NCBI GenBank assembly: GCA_001890945.1
Contig: MLAX01000001.1
Location: 62,001 to 126,000 of the forward strand
DNA from: Alphaproteobacteria bacterium AO1-B
GTDB taxonomy: Bacteria > Pseudomonadota > Alphaproteobacteria > Rhizobiales > Stappiaceae
DNA: 64,000 nucleotides
Reading direction: 5' to 3'
This document shows positions 1 to 9,007 of the stretch, in pieces (positions within the stretch are counted from its first letter, which is position 1; each line of letters begins with the position of its first letter). The notes beneath the pieces were generated by a model. The model was not told the origin of the DNA. It made no database searches and saw only the letters and a program-made list of their open reading frames with translations. Position numbers and translations under genes: made by a program.

Positions 1-243
1 AAAGATGGTCTTCGCCGATCCGGTCGGATTGCCCGTTGAGATCTGGCGGATGAATTGCGGAATGTCGATGCTGGTCGGGCACGCTTGCATGCAAGGTGCG
101 TCGTAACAGAAGTAGCACCGGTCTGCCTCGACCTGTGCCTCGTGCGGTTCCAGCAGCGGATGCAGATCGCTGAAGTTTTCAGCGTATGCTTCCTGAGGCA
201 AGCGTCCGGCGGCAATATCGGGGCCGGCTTTGGTCTGGGTCAT
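1..243 (-). CDS. preT: PreT, NAD-dependent dihydropyrimidine dehydrogenase subunit (5' end only)
   Basis: This is the first 81 codons of a gene running off the left edge. It reads MTQTKAGPDIAAGRL and carries four cysteines spaced C-x2-C-x4-C-x3-C (residues 43, 46, 51, 55, as in CYFCYDAPCMQACP). That is the N-terminal [4Fe-4S] motif of PreT and of glutamate synthase small subunits. PreT passes electrons from NAD(P)H through FAD to PreA, which reduces uracil and thymine in reductive pyrimidine degradation. I chose the ATG at 243 because GGAG lies about 8 nt upstream; an in-frame ATG at 285 would add 14 residues. The FAD and NAD domains are outside the window, so PreT rather than another GltD-like protein rests on the N-terminal wording only. 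Confidence 0.8.
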   Translation of the reverse strand, partial: MTQTKAGPDIAAGRLPQEAYAENFSDLHPLLEPHEAQVEADRCYFCYDAPCMQACPTSIDIPQFIRQISTGNPTGSAKTIF

Positions 244-584
244 GAAGATCTCCGGAAGGTTGGCGATCGTTTTTGGGAACGGCATCCTTCTTTCATTTGA
301 GGCTGCTCGTGAGGGTATTGGGCAAAAATTTGAACAGTTAGTCAAATATTTTTAGAACAATTAAAAACTGGAAGCAAAAACTCAGCAATAATATTACTGA
401 AACATCAGTAGTTTAGTTTATATTTTGGGCGTGATTAAATTTTCGCCATAGGGCAAAATGGTGCCAAACTCGCAGGTTCGGCTGGAGTGTTTTCAATCAG
501 ATATTCCGATTTCCGGCAGTTTTTCGGATCGAAAAAACACACCGCATGGCGGTCAGGTGGTGTCTTGGTGAAAGGAAAATACCC
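244..584. other. Divergent intergenic region, preT / GNAT
   Basis: 341 nt between divergently transcribed genes. Positions about 310-450 are markedly A+T-rich compared with the flanks, as expected for two back-to-back promoters. I could not place a convincing -35/-10 pair or operator, and I see no small gene with a ribosome binding site. Confidence 0.5.
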
Positions 585-1091
585 TTGAGCGGGAATGTCG
601 AGACTGACCGATTGCTGCTCACGAGACCCAGACTTTCCGAGGTGCCTGAGTTCTACGGTTTTCTTGGGGATCCGTGGGCAATGCAATTCACCCAAATCGA
701 CAAGGATCTGGCGTCATGCCGAAGGCGGATTGCGGTCCATGAGTGGCGCCGCCGGCGGGACGGATTTGCTCCTTGGACAGTTCGGGTAAAGGGAGAGCCG
801 GAAATTATCGGTTGGGGTGGACTGTATGATGATCCGTTCGACCCCGGATGGGGGCCGGAGCTCGCGTTTTTCTATCATCCCAAAGCTTGGGGCCAGGGAT
901 ACGGCGCGGAACTGTCGTTGGCAGCGCTTAAGGTCGCCGACATCAAGATTGAATTGCCTCTGGTGTCGGCGTTTGCGCACCCGAAAAATGTAGCATCCCA
1001 GAAACTGTTGCAAAAGGTCGGGTTTCAGCCCGAGCGCCATGTTGAGAGCATGAACCGTATCCTCTACCGACGGCGACGCCCGGCCCGCTAA
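585..1091 (+). CDS. GNAT family N-acetyltransferase
   Basis: A protein of about 168 residues of the RimJ/RimL-like GNAT type. It opens with NVETDRLLLTRPRLSEVPEF (beta1 and alpha1 of the fold). It has WGGLYDDP in the central sheet, the acetyl-CoA-binding turn GQGYGAEL about two-thirds along, and a late AHPKNVASQKLLQKVGF helix that is typical of the family. Substrate unknown; such enzymes acetylate amino groups of proteins or small molecules using acetyl-CoA. A TTG start at 585 is preferred because AAAGGA lies 8-9 nt upstream. An ATG at 546 adds 13 residues but lacks a ribosome binding site. It appears monocistronic and ends just before the convergent CRTAC1-like gene. Confidence 0.82.
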   Translation: MSGNVETDRLLLTRPRLSEVPEFYGFLGDPWAMQFTQIDKDLASCRRRIAVHEWRRRRDGFAPWTVRVKGEPEIIGWGGLYDDPFDPGWGPELAFFYHPKAWGQGYGAELSLAALKVADIKIELPLVSAFAHPKNVASQKLLQKVGFQPERHVESMNRILYRRRRPAR

Positions 1092-1098
1092 ACGCGGC

Positions 1099-2760
1099 TC
1101 ACTCCGGATACCAGAAGCGCGCCTTTTCTGAGCCCCGGTCTATGATGACGTGCGAGTTCGCGAAAACGCGGTAACTGTGGCTCCAATCGCCGTCCGGCCA
1201 TTTGATTCGCACATTTGCCCGTTCGGCAACGCCAAGGCCAAAATGAACAAACCCGAGTTGTCCGGAGGCATGCCCCGCACCGACTTCTATGTCTTTGACG
1301 ACGGTTCGGTTGCCCGTTTTAACGCTGATTTTTGCGCCAACCGCGCGGGTATTCGCCGTGTCGGGCTGGCGGACGTCAATTGAGAGCCAGTTGCCGAGCG
1401 GACGCGGTTTATCAGTGGATCCAGCCCCGGTATTGCGGAACAGGCTGACCGGCGCGGACCGGTTCACCACCACGAGATCCAAAAGACCGTCGGAGTTGAA
1501 GTCTGCAAGACCGGCTCCCCGGCCACGCCGGTCGAGCGCGATGCCAGAGGCTTCTCCGGTCTCGGAGAACTTGCCGCTCCACTGGCCCAGCAAGAGGTTG
1601 TCCGGGTCGAACTCGGCAAAGTCGGGCATCGCCTCGACATTGCCCTTTGCGATAAAGAGATCCCAGAGCCCGTCATTGTTGACGTCCTGAAACTCCGAAT
1701 GCCAGCCGGTTGAAGGCTTCAAATCATCGCCGGTGTAGGGTCGGTGCGCTGTCACACCAAGATCAAAGGCGATGTCCTGGTAGACGGGGACGGTTTCGTC
1801 CGCCTCATCATCCAGTTGTTGAAGCTTGGTGTCGCCCATGCTGGTCAGCGCATATTCCGGGAAGCCATCGACATTTAAATCGATGGAGGCGATGCCCATT
1901 CCCCAGATTTTCAAATGCTGCCAACCGTCCGTCTTGCGGTAAGGGCGTGGCGGCCTGCCCGGCGGAACAGCCCAGAGCTGTTCCTGGCCGCCGCGATAGT
2001 AATGCCGGTCATTGGAGATGCGCAGGGACGGCTCGCCCGAGCGGTTCCAGTCTGTAAACAAGATCGAGAGGCTGCAATATCCGGGTGACAAGCGGATCGG
2101 CTCCGGGTAGCTGACGCGTCCGTCCGCAGATACTTCCGGCCGGAAGAGAAAGTTGTCGTGGCATGTCCCCCAGGGCGAGCCGGGCGCCGAGCGATCGACA
2201 TAGTTCCCAAAGGCTAGTGTCGGGTAGGCGTTGCCATCCTCAAAGGTTGCGGAAAAGGCTGTTGTCCATTCCCGTCCGCCGTCGAAGCCGAGCGCGCGGT
2301 TGGCAACGTCGAAGGTGCAGTCGCCCGTGCCTTTCAGGATCAGGTTTTCACCCAGTCTCAAGAGAACAAGATCAAGGATGTCATCGTTATCGACATCCAG
2401 CGGGTAGGCGCCGAGTACCTTGGAGAGCTGCTTGTCGTTTGGGCCATAGTCCGAAACCGATTCGAAGTTGAGTTTTCCGCCCGTGAGGCTTTGGTTGCGG
2501 TAAAGCTTGGCCGGGTTTTTGCCGCCCGCCAGAAACATGTCGGGACGGCGATCGCCGTTGCAGTCAAAAATTGCAACCCCGCCGCCGACGAAATACTCCC
2601 ATGCCCCGTCGTAGGTATGCGTAATACCAGCATTTGCGGCTTCTTCGACAAAAGAGGGGATGTGGGCGAGCGAGGTCTGACCGTTTGCCAAGGCCGAATT
2701 TGTCAGACCCGTGCAAACGCCTGCTATGCAGACTAGAAGTCCGGACCGTCTAAAAATCAT
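1099..2760 (-). CDS. CRTAC1 family protein (FG-GAP repeats plus ASPIC/UnbV domain)
   Basis: A secreted protein of 553 residues. It starts with a signal peptide (about residues 1-25, ending NSALA). It then carries several FG-GAP/VCBS repeats with calcium-type loops such as DCNGDRRPDMF, DVDNDDILDLV, DVNNDGLWDLF and DFNSDGLLDLV, a predicted beta-propeller. The C-terminal region (about 460-540: GAKISVKTG, FGLGVAERANVRIKWPDG) matches the ASPIC/UnbV domain. It probably binds calcium and another protein or glycan outside the inner membrane; no catalytic role is established. Its ATG overlaps the TGA of the di-heme oxidoreductase gene (ATGA), so the two are translationally coupled and likely work together in the periplasm. 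Confidence 0.85.
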   Translation of the reverse strand: MIFRRSGLLVCIAGVCTGLTNSALANGQTSLAHIPSFVEEAANAGITHTYDGAWEYFVGGGVAIFDCNGDRRPDMFLAGGKNPAKLYRNQSLTGGKLNFESVSDYGPNDKQLSKVLGAYPLDVDNDDILDLVLLRLGENLILKGTGDCTFDVANRALGFDGGREWTTAFSATFEDGNAYPTLAFGNYVDRSAPGSPWGTCHDNFLFRPEVSADGRVSYPEPIRLSPGYCSLSILFTDWNRSGEPSLRISNDRHYYRGGQEQLWAVPPGRPPRPYRKTDGWQHLKIWGMGIASIDLNVDGFPEYALTSMGDTKLQQLDDEADETVPVYQDIAFDLGVTAHRPYTGDDLKPSTGWHSEFQDVNNDGLWDLFIAKGNVEAMPDFAEFDPDNLLLGQWSGKFSETGEASGIALDRRGRGAGLADFNSDGLLDLVVVNRSAPVSLFRNTGAGSTDKPRPLGNWLSIDVRQPDTANTRAVGAKISVKTGNRTVVKDIEVGAGHASGQLGFVHFGLGVAERANVRIKWPDGDWSHSYRVFANSHVIIDRGSEKARFWYPE

Positions 2761-4181
2761 TGGGTGATCTCCAGACTGCGCAGGAAGGCGATGATGGACT
2801 GGCGGCCACCCTCATCGAGACTGGCATAGGCCTTGCGGCTGTCGGCAGCATCCCCACCATGGGCAAGGATCACCTCGTTCAAGGTCGTCAGGTCGCCGCG
2901 ATGCCCATAAGGGGCCGTGCTTCCGATCCCCCAGAGTTCCGCCGTGATGAAGACATCCCGTGCCACGAACCGTTGCGCCAGGAGCTCGTTGCCGAGTGTG
3001 TCATTGGCCGGATCAGCGATCTTGTGGCGTTTCAGGTCGCCGAAGAGCGGGACCAGAACGCGCCCGCTGTCATCCCTTGGCAGGGTTTTCACCCACTCCA
3101 GTGTTGCAAGATCAAGGGCGAGCGGCTGGTTCACATCGCTTTGACGCAAGGTGCCTGCTGTGTCGAATGGACCCGGATCGTGAAAGACAAGACTGTCGAG
3201 TGGAAGGGCCGGAACATGGCAGGAGGTACAGCCGATCTCGTCAAAGATTAGTTCACCTCGTGCAGCGGCTTTTTCCCAGATTTCCGGCATGTCCTGTTTT
3301 CTGCCAGGCGGTGGCAGGGTTGCCTGCCAGGCAACAAGGGCCGAGATTTGCCCATCGCTGAATTCGTGGGCGAACCCGTCTGCATCGAAATCATCTGTCC
3401 CGGTCCAGCGGGCACCGAATCGTTCATCAGCCTGAATGCCGTGATGATCATTCATCGCATTGACGGTGAATTGGCGCAGCGACGCAAAGACACCTTTTTG
3501 ACCGAAGGGCCGGAGAGTTAGATCGTCGTCGATTCCGTCCAATTCAGACACATCGAGAGTTCCGTCCGGATGTGCGGTGAGGCGCCCAAACGAAATTCCT
3601 TTGGTCTCTAGGTCCGTGGTAGCAGTGGATCCGGTTGTCCTGGCGTCTTGAAGGACTGCGCTGCGCTGGGCGCGCAGATCTGTTGTCATTTCCCGGGCGA
3701 GCAACTCGATCAGGCCCGCGCCCTGCAAGGCGTTGGTGTTGCGCTCGTTCGAAAACTGCGGGTCGATCGTGTCGAAGTCTGCACTTTCAAAACCTTCTGA
3801 CACGAAGACATTGACGGCAAAGGATCCTGCACCGCCCATGACTGGTTCATTGTGACAAGACGCGCAAGCGTTGGCGTCCGGACCAGCCAGCCGCTGAAAA
3901 GTCAAATGAGACTGCCGCCGGACTTTCGTTGGCACGATGGCACCGGTGGCATCCGGCCGGCCGGCTCCGTCGAGGCTGGTGAACTTTGCTTCGAAAAGCG
4001 TTTCGCCAAGCGGCTGCAGCACAGGTATTGGATCTTTTCCGGACTCCGCCAGAGCCTTGAGATCCACATCTTCCAGGATGGTTCGTTCGCTCCACGGGGG
4101 CAGCGTTTCATCAGCGAGCCCGTGTGCGGGGAAAGCCGCCAGAGCCGCAATGCCGATCAGGAGAGAATTGCGCCGGGTCAT
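2757..4181 (-). CDS. Di-heme oxidoreductase / cytochrome c peroxidase-like (DHOR family)
   Basis: A protein of 474 residues with a signal peptide (MTRRNSLLIGIAALAAFPAH...). It has two covalent heme-c motifs, CASCH (residues 106-110) and CTSCH (318-322). The ELWGIGSTAPYGHRGDLTTL stretch and the following LAHGG near the C-terminus are characteristic of the putative di-heme oxidoreductases (DHOR) related to MauG and bacterial cytochrome c peroxidases. It is expected to be periplasmic and to do peroxide- or high-valent-heme-based oxidation; the substrate is not visible. Start chosen at 4181 because this ATG overlaps the TGA of the ROK gene and begins the signal peptide; a longer reading frame would swallow the ROK terminus. 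Middle gene of a three-gene overlapping operon. Confidence 0.88.
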   Translation of the reverse strand: MTRRNSLLIGIAALAAFPAHGLADETLPPWSERTILEDVDLKALAESGKDPIPVLQPLGETLFEAKFTSLDGAGRPDATGAIVPTKVRRQSHLTFQRLAGPDANACASCHNEPVMGGAGSFAVNVFVSEGFESADFDTIDPQFSNERNTNALQGAGLIELLAREMTTDLRAQRSAVLQDARTTGSTATTDLETKGISFGRLTAHPDGTLDVSELDGIDDDLTLRPFGQKGVFASLRQFTVNAMNDHHGIQADERFGARWTGTDDFDADGFAHEFSDGQISALVAWQATLPPPGRKQDMPEIWEKAAARGELIFDEIGCTSCHVPALPLDSLVFHDPGPFDTAGTLRQSDVNQPLALDLATLEWVKTLPRDDSGRVLVPLFGDLKRHKIADPANDTLGNELLAQRFVARDVFITAELWGIGSTAPYGHRGDLTTLNEVILAHGGDAADSRKAYASLDEGGRQSIIAFLRSLEITQ

Positions 4182-5419
4182 GAAGCTTCCCGCCTCGGCG
4201 CTTTCACTTGCGCTCCCAAGAAATCCATATCGAGCCGTTCCATCGATTGGGCCACCAGACCTGTCCTGATGAAGTCTTCGTTCCAAGGCATCACATCAAG
4301 TGTGAAGTTGTTGCGCAAGTCCTCGACAAGCGCATCTTTCAAGCCTTCCCACACGCCTTTTTCCATGAACGTGTAGGCTCGCATCGCAGCGCCTGTCAGC
4401 ACGATGCGTTTCGGGTCGATCAGAGCAATCACTCTGGCGAGCCCGTATCCGAGAACGCGCCCGGCCTGGTGAAATGCCTTTCGGGCGTTTTCATCACCCG
4501 CGTCCGCAGTTTCAATCAGTTTTTCAAGACCTTCGACGCCGGCCTTAATATCCGCCGGGTCTGTGTCTTCAGGCAACTGTGATGCGGATCGCACCAGCGC
4601 ATAATCGGAAAGATAGGCTTCCAGGCACCCTTTCTTGCCACACCGGCACAAAGCGCCGTCCGGAATGTGATTGGCATGCCCGAATTCCGCAGCTGTGCCG
4701 CTGGCACCGGAAAAGAGATGGTTGTCGAGGTAAAGGCCCATGCCAACGCCATAATCGAGCATGATCACCGTGAACGTCCCGCTGTACCGCTCCGGATCCG
4801 ACCAGTGCAAGGCCTCGGTGATCATATTGGTATCGTTGGAAATATAGCAGTCTGCGCCAAAGGCCTGATGCAAGGGGGCAACCACCGGTATCTTGCGGCC
4901 CGAAAACGCCGGACTCCAGGCGACCAGGCCCGCTTCGGTTTCCACAACGCCTTGTGCTGCCACACCAATTTCCTGGACTTGCGCCTCGGAGATGCCAGCA
5001 TCTGCAATGAATTGGCGGATCGCAGCAATCAGGACCGGAGGAAAACTGTCTGCATCGGCGGTGGCGCTGTCGTACTGCGTTCTCAAGCTCGCTGCGATTG
5101 TGCCGGCAAAATCAACAAGCGAGAGATCCATCGTGTTCACGGAGAGGCGGATACAGACCGTGTAGGCGGCTTCCGGATTGAGCCGCAAAAGCGTTCGCGG
5201 ACGCCCACGGGCCTGATGCGATTTCGGTTCATCGCTCTCCACGCTGATGATCAGTTTCTGATCGAGCAGATCGGAGGTGATTGCCGTGACGGTGGCTGGG
5301 CTCAGCCGCGTTATTTTACCCAGATCAATCCTGGCTGTTGGACCATTCCGCCGAAGTGCCTGTAGAACAATGCTTCTATTCTGCCGCCGGATCTGATCCC
5401 GGTCCGCCTTGCGTGTCAT
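4178..5419 (-). CDS. xylR: ROK family transcriptional repressor, probable xylose regulator XylR
   Basis: A protein of 413 residues. The N-terminal winged helix-turn-helix (about 10-65: DQIRRQNRSIVLQALRRNGP, LSPATVTAITSDLL) is followed by a sugar-kinase-fold ROK domain. That domain has ISNDTNMITEALHW and EFGHANHI, and the zinc-binding CRCGKKGCLEAYLS signature. Such proteins sense a sugar and repress its catabolic genes. It is divergent from xylFHGBA, the standard arrangement for a xylose repressor, so the symbol is assigned by context. Unusually, its stop codon overlaps the start of a di-heme oxidoreductase gene rather than a sugar gene. The start at 5419 (MTRKADRD) is chosen over an upstream ATG at 5440. 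Confidence 0.85.
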   Translation of the reverse strand: MTRKADRDQIRRQNRSIVLQALRRNGPTARIDLGKITRLSPATVTAITSDLLDQKLIISVESDEPKSHQARGRPRTLLRLNPEAAYTVCIRLSVNTMDLSLVDFAGTIAASLRTQYDSATADADSFPPVLIAAIRQFIADAGISEAQVQEIGVAAQGVVETEAGLVAWSPAFSGRKIPVVAPLHQAFGADCYISNDTNMITEALHWSDPERYSGTFTVIMLDYGVGMGLYLDNHLFSGASGTAAEFGHANHIPDGALCRCGKKGCLEAYLSDYALVRSASQLPEDTDPADIKAGVEGLEKLIETADAGDENARKAFHQAGRVLGYGLARVIALIDPKRIVLTGAAMRAYTFMEKGVWEGLKDALVEDLRNNFTLDVMPWNEDFIRTGLVAQSMERLDMDFLGAQVKAPRREAS

Positions 5420-5484
5420 GATGTTTGCGCTCGCTCCCAAATCATTTTCTTACGCCGCGTTTTCCGGGCTTTTTGGCGATTTTT

Positions 5485-5509
5485 TCTTCGAAGTCCTCTC
5501 TTCGAAGTC
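5485..5509. promoter_or_regulatory. Tandem repeat TCTTCGAAGTC in the xylR/xylF divergent promoter
   Basis: The 11-mer TCTTCGAAGTC occurs twice, at 5485-5495 and 5499-5509, with a 14-bp period. Each copy contains the 8-bp palindrome CTTCGAAG. They lie 66-90 bp upstream of the repressor start. On the minus strand a TTGACT hexamer (5506-5511) runs into them, so they sit where a repressor could control the xylR promoter. Candidate operator only. Confidence 0.4.
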
Positions 5510-5555
5510 AAAGTTTCGCAAAACCATGTTGACAGGAGCCGCGCTTTAGAGCAAC

Positions 5556-5578
5556 TTTTTTTCGGGGTCCAAAAAAAA
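5556..5578. promoter_or_regulatory. Candidate ROK operator: T7-N8-A8 inverted repeat before xylF
   Basis: A run of seven T (5556-5562), the eight bases CGGGGTCC, then eight A (5571-5578). This forms an A/T-armed dyad with a G+C centre, a layout resembling known ROK-family operators. It lies about 110 bp upstream of xylF. A TTGACA (5529-5534) is placed so that it could be a -35 whose downstream DNA is covered by the dyad, but I find no good -10. Confidence 0.35.
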
Positions 5579-5686
5579 TAACAATAAGGTTGTCCCATTT
5601 TTACCGGATCCGGTCCGGCCACAAACAAACGTGTTTCAGGTGCTGCGCTTCGACATCATGCGGCACCGATGGGAGGAATGATAACG

Positions 5687-6718
5687 ATGCGCAAGTTCAC
5701 CACATTGCTGGCGGGCGCCCTTGTGTCCGCAACTGCTCTGACCGCTGCCCACGCTGAAGACATCGTGGTTGGTGTTAGCTGGTCCAACTTCCAGGAAGAG
5801 CGCTGGAAAACTGATGAAGCTGCGATCAAGTCCGCTCTGGACGCTGCGGGCGCGAAATACATCTCCGCCGATGCTCAAAGTTCTTCTGCCAAGCAGCTGT
5901 CCGACGTTGAGGCATTGATCGCACAGGGCGCAAACGCTTTGATCATCCTCGCCCAGGACGCGCAAGCGATCGGCCCGGCTGTTCAGGCTGCGGCTGACGA
6001 AGGCATTCCAGTCGTCGGCTACGACCGTTTGATCGAGGATCCGCGGGCGTTCTACCTGACCTTCGACAACGTTGAAGTCGGCCGTATGCAGGCAGCTGCC
6101 GTTCTGGCTGTACAGCCGAAGGGCAACTACGTGATGATCAAGGGCTCCCCTACCGATCCGAACGCAGACTTCCTGCGCGGTGGTCAGCAGGAAGTTCTTC
6201 AAGCAGCAATCGACAGCGGCGACATCAAGATCGTTGGTGAAGCTTACACCGATGGCTGGTTGCCGGCGAACGCTCAGCGCAACATGGAGCAGATCCTGAC
6301 CGCCAACGACAACAACGTTGATGCGGTGGTTGCGTCCAACGACGGCACTGCTGGCGGTGCAGTTGCTGCTCTGACTGCACAAGGCATGGAAGGCACTCCG
6401 GTTTCCGGTCAGGATGGTGATCATGCTGCCCTGAACCGTGTTGCCCGCGGTACGCAGACCGTGTCCGTTTGGAAAGATGCGCGGGATCTTGGCAAGGCCG
6501 CCGGTGAAATCGCCGTTGCGCTCGCCAACGGCGGTGAGATGTCGTCAGTGGACGGCGCAAGCAGCTGGACTTCACCAGGCGGCACCGAGCTGACTGCGAA
6601 GTTCCTGGCTCCGATGCCGATCACCAAGGACAACCTGACTGCTGTTGTTGATGCCGGCTGGATCTCCAAGGACGATCTGTGCCAGGGCGTCGAAAACGGC
6701 CCGGCTCCTTGTAACTAA
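5687..6718 (+). CDS. xylF: D-xylose ABC transporter, periplasmic substrate-binding protein
   Basis: A protein of 343 residues with a 23-residue signal peptide (MRKFTTLLAGALVSATALTA..., cleavage after AHA). It has a type I periplasmic sugar-binding fold: EDIVVGVSWSNFQEERWKTD at the mature N-terminus, then VEALIAQGANALIILAQD and PVVGYDRLIED. The RLIED sugar-contact region and the DGTAGG / GQDGD segments are characteristic of XylF. It delivers xylose to XylH. The start at 5687 is preferred because GGAGG lies about 10 nt upstream; an ATG at 5669 is in frame. First gene of the xyl operon, followed by a strong hairpin that probably lets it be made in excess of the membrane parts. Confidence 0.93.
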   Translation: MRKFTTLLAGALVSATALTAAHAEDIVVGVSWSNFQEERWKTDEAAIKSALDAAGAKYISADAQSSSAKQLSDVEALIAQGANALIILAQDAQAIGPAVQAAADEGIPVVGYDRLIEDPRAFYLTFDNVEVGRMQAAAVLAVQPKGNYVMIKGSPTDPNADFLRGGQQEVLQAAIDSGDIKIVGEAYTDGWLPANAQRNMEQILTANDNNVDAVVASNDGTAGGAVAALTAQGMEGTPVSGQDGDHAALNRVARGTQTVSVWKDARDLGKAAGEIAVALANGGEMSSVDGASSWTSPGGTELTAKFLAPMPITKDNLTAVVDAGWISKDDLCQGVENGPAPCN

Positions 6719-6732
6719 GAAAAATAACGAAA

Positions 6733-6757
6733 CGGTCCGGGCTATCAGCCCGGACCG
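6733..6757 (+). terminator. Hairpin between xylF and xylH (partial terminator or mRNA stabiliser)
   Basis: CGGTCCGGGCT - ATC - AGCCCGGACCG, an uninterrupted 11-bp stem with a 3-nt loop, 15 nt after the xylF stop. It is not followed by a T run, so it more likely protects the xylF 3' end or attenuates read-through than ends the operon completely. Confidence 0.6.
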
Positions 6758-6846
6758 CATGATCGGGGCGCCGGAAAGGTCAGTCCCCATGGGCTGGCCA
6801 CCCGGCTTTTGAAAAAGCAAATGGTCTCCAAGCAGGAGTAACCGCA

Positions 6847-8136
6847 ATGTCCGATACGGCACTGTCCGGCTCTAAGAGCCCGACGGCACGAAACTTCTTT
6901 ACCGCGTTGCAGCTGGATACGCGCCTTTTGGGCATGATTGGCGCGTTCATCGTCCTGTGCCTGGTGTTCAATGTGTTCACCGAAGGCCGGTTCCTGACCC
7001 CGCGCAACATCTTCAACCTGACGATCCAGACCGTATCCGTTGCGATCATGGCAACAGGCATGGTCTTCGTTATCGTCACACGCCACATCGATTTGTCGGT
7101 TGGCTCGGTGCTCGCCACTGTTGCAGCTGTGATGGCAGTGGTCCAGACGGATATCCTGCCGCAATTCATGGGGCTCGGACACCCGGTAATCTGGGTGCTG
7201 GCCATCCTGTCCGGTGTTGCCGTCGGAGTGATCATTGGCGGTTTCCAGGGCTGGATGATCGGCTATCTTGGCATTCCCGCCTTTATCGTTACGCTTGGCG
7301 GGCTTCTCGTTTGGCGGAACGTTGCCTGGTTCATCACCTCTGGTCAGACGATCGGGCCACTCGACGATACCTTCACGATGATCGGTGGTATCGGCGGGAC
7401 AATGGGCGAAACCGGGTCCTGGATCTTCGGCATTCTGGCCGTTGCGGCCGCCCTCTGGCTTCAGATCGCTTCGCGCCGCCGCAAGTCCTCGCATGGGTTC
7501 CCGGTCAAACCGGTCTGGGCGGAAGTCACAATGGGCGTAATCACGACGGCGGCAATTCTCGGGTTTGTTGCGATCCTGAACGCATACGACATCCCGAAAG
7601 CCCGGTTGCGCCGTATGTTTGAGGCATCTGGCGAGACACTGCCGGAAGGCCTGACCATGGGCTATGGCATTCCGTACTCAGTCGTCCTTCTCATTGTTGT
7701 GGCTGTGGTCATGACTGTTGTTGCGCGCCGCACACGGCTCGGCCGCTATATCTTCGCGACCGGCGGCAATCCGGATGCAGCTGAACTTTCCGGCATCAAC
7801 ACACGGTTCTTGACGGTCAAAGTGTTTGCCATCATGGGCGGCCTCAGTGCTCTGGCCGCAGCCGTCGCCGCAGCCCGGCTCGGGTTCTCCACCAATGATA
7901 TCGGCACACTTGACGAACTCCGCGTCATTGCGGCTGCGGTTATCGGCGGTACGGCTCTGGCCGGTGGTGTCGGTACGATCTACGGCGCAATTCTCGGTGC
8001 CCTGATCATGCAGTCATTGCAATCGGGCATGGCGATGGTTGGTGTCGATGCCCCGCTCCAGAACATTGTTGTCGGTACGGTGCTTGTGCTCGCCGTTCTG
8101 GTCGACATCATCTACCGCAAGCGCACGGGAGAGTAA
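6847..8136 (+). CDS. xylH: D-xylose ABC transporter, inner-membrane permease
   Basis: A permease of 429 residues of the ribose/xylose (BPD_transp_2) family. It has many hydrophobic helices (for example [16 protein letters not shown] and [14 protein letters not shown]) and the conserved HIDLSVGS motif. It also has the [17 protein letters not shown] segment and the C-terminal [21 protein letters not shown] hydrophilic stretch around 215-260 separates the two halves, as in XylH rather than the shorter RbsC. AGGAG stands about 8 nt before the ATG. It forms the channel for xylose together with XylG and is followed by xylG after 2 nt. Confidence 0.93.
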   Translation: MSDTALSGSKSPTARNFFTALQLDTRLLGMIGAFIVLCLVFNVFTEGRFLTPRNIFNLTIQTVSVAIMATGMVFVIVTRHIDLSVGSVLATVAAVMAVVQTDILPQFMGLGHPVIWVLAILSGVAVGVIIGGFQGWMIGYLGIPAFIVTLGGLLVWRNVAWFITSGQTIGPLDDTFTMIGGIGGTMGETGSWIFGILAVAAALWLQIASRRRKSSHGFPVKPVWAEVTMGVITTAAILGFVAILNAYDIPKARLRRMFEASGETLPEGLTMGYGIPYSVVLLIVVAVVMTVVARRTRLGRYIFATGGNPDAAELSGINTRFLTVKVFAIMGGLSALAAAVAAARLGFSTNDIGTLDELRVIAAAVIGGTALAGGVGTIYGAILGALIMQSLQSGMAMVGVDAPLQNIVVGTVLVLAVLVDIIYRKRTGE

Positions 8137-8138
8137 CA

Positions 8139-8927
8139 ATGACCGCCCCTCTCGTAGAAATGAAAGACATGTGCATCTCCTTTGGCGGGGTCCGCGCAGT
8201 GGACCATGTCTCTGTTGACCTTTTTCCCGGCGAAGTGGTCGGTCTTCTTGGCCACAATGGTGCCGGCAAGTCGACGCTGATCAAAATCCTGTCCGGGGCC
8301 TACAAGGCCGACAGCGGTGAGATCCGCATCAATGGCAATGAAGTCCATATTCATTCGCCACGTGATGCGCGGGCTCAAAACATTGAGACCATCTACCAGA
8401 CGCTTGCGCTGGCAGACAATCTCGATGCCGCGTCGAACCTGTTTCTAGGCCGGGAGCTGACGTCGCCACTCGGGTTCGTCGACGACGATGCCATGGAGGC
8501 GGAAACCCGCAAGATCATGGGCCGTCTCAACCCGAACTTCAAAAAGTTCCATGCGCCGGTGAAAGCCTTGTCTGGTGGTCAACGTCAGTCCGTTGCGATT
8601 GCCCGGGCCGTCTACTTCAACGCCAAGATCCTGATCATGGATGAGCCGACGGCGGCGCTCGGGGTGCATGAAACCCAGATGGTGGCCGAGCTCATTCAGG
8701 AGCTGAAGAAGCAGGGCCTCGGTATCTTCCTGATCAGCCACGACATCCACGATGTCTTTCAGCTATGTGACCGGATTGCCGTCATGAAGAACGGTCAGCT
8801 GGTCGGGACAGCCAAGACTGGTGATGTCACTGATGATGATGTCCTCGGCATGATCATCCTGGGCAAGTGCCCTCCAGGCGCAACACCAGGACCTGGCGCA
8901 ATTGTTGACGACACGGTCGTCGGATAG
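8139..8927 (+). CDS. xylG: Xylose ABC transporter, ATP-binding protein (single-domain form)
   Basis: A protein of 262 residues with one ABC nucleotide-binding domain: Walker [10 protein letters not shown] (38-46), signature LSGGQ (144-148) and Walker B ILIMDEP (164-170), then the H-loop SHD. Enterobacterial XylG is about twice this size with two fused domains. Here only one is present, as in FrcA-like rhizobial transporters, so it presumably works as a homodimer. It powers xylose import through XylH. GGGAGAG precedes the start. The spacing to xylH (2 nt) indicates co-translation. Confidence 0.92.
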   Translation: MTAPLVEMKDMCISFGGVRAVDHVSVDLFPGEVVGLLGHNGAGKSTLIKILSGAYKADSGEIRINGNEVHIHSPRDARAQNIETIYQTLALADNLDAASNLFLGRELTSPLGFVDDDAMEAETRKIMGRLNPNFKKFHAPVKALSGGQRQSVAIARAVYFNAKILIMDEPTAALGVHETQMVAELIQELKKQGLGIFLISHDIHDVFQLCDRIAVMKNGQLVGTAKTGDVTDDDVLGMIILGKCPPGATPGPGAIVDDTVVG

Positions 8928-8933
8928 ACTTTT

Positions 8934-8957
8934 TGGCCCGCGCGATGGTGCGGGCCA
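8934..8957 (+). terminator. Hairpin after xylG
   Basis: TGGCCCGC (8934-8941) pairs with GCGGGCCA (8950-8957) around an 8-nt loop, directly after the xylG stop. There is no T tract. It is one of two hairpins in the 143-nt gap before xylB, consistent with segmental control of transport versus metabolic genes. Confidence 0.5.
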
Positions 8958-9007
8958 TCCCTCGAATTGACCGCACTCATTGTTTGGGTAAATTCGGACG
9001 ATTTGCC

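Noticed and set aside
55..300. Plus-strand open frame of 81 codons at the left edge
   Set aside because: It is antisense to the preT start, which has a good iron-sulfur motif and ribosome binding site.
6745..7494. Long minus-strand frame opposite xylH
   Set aside because: Antisense to a clear permease; composition (many His, Asp, Arg, Asn) is typical of shadow frames.
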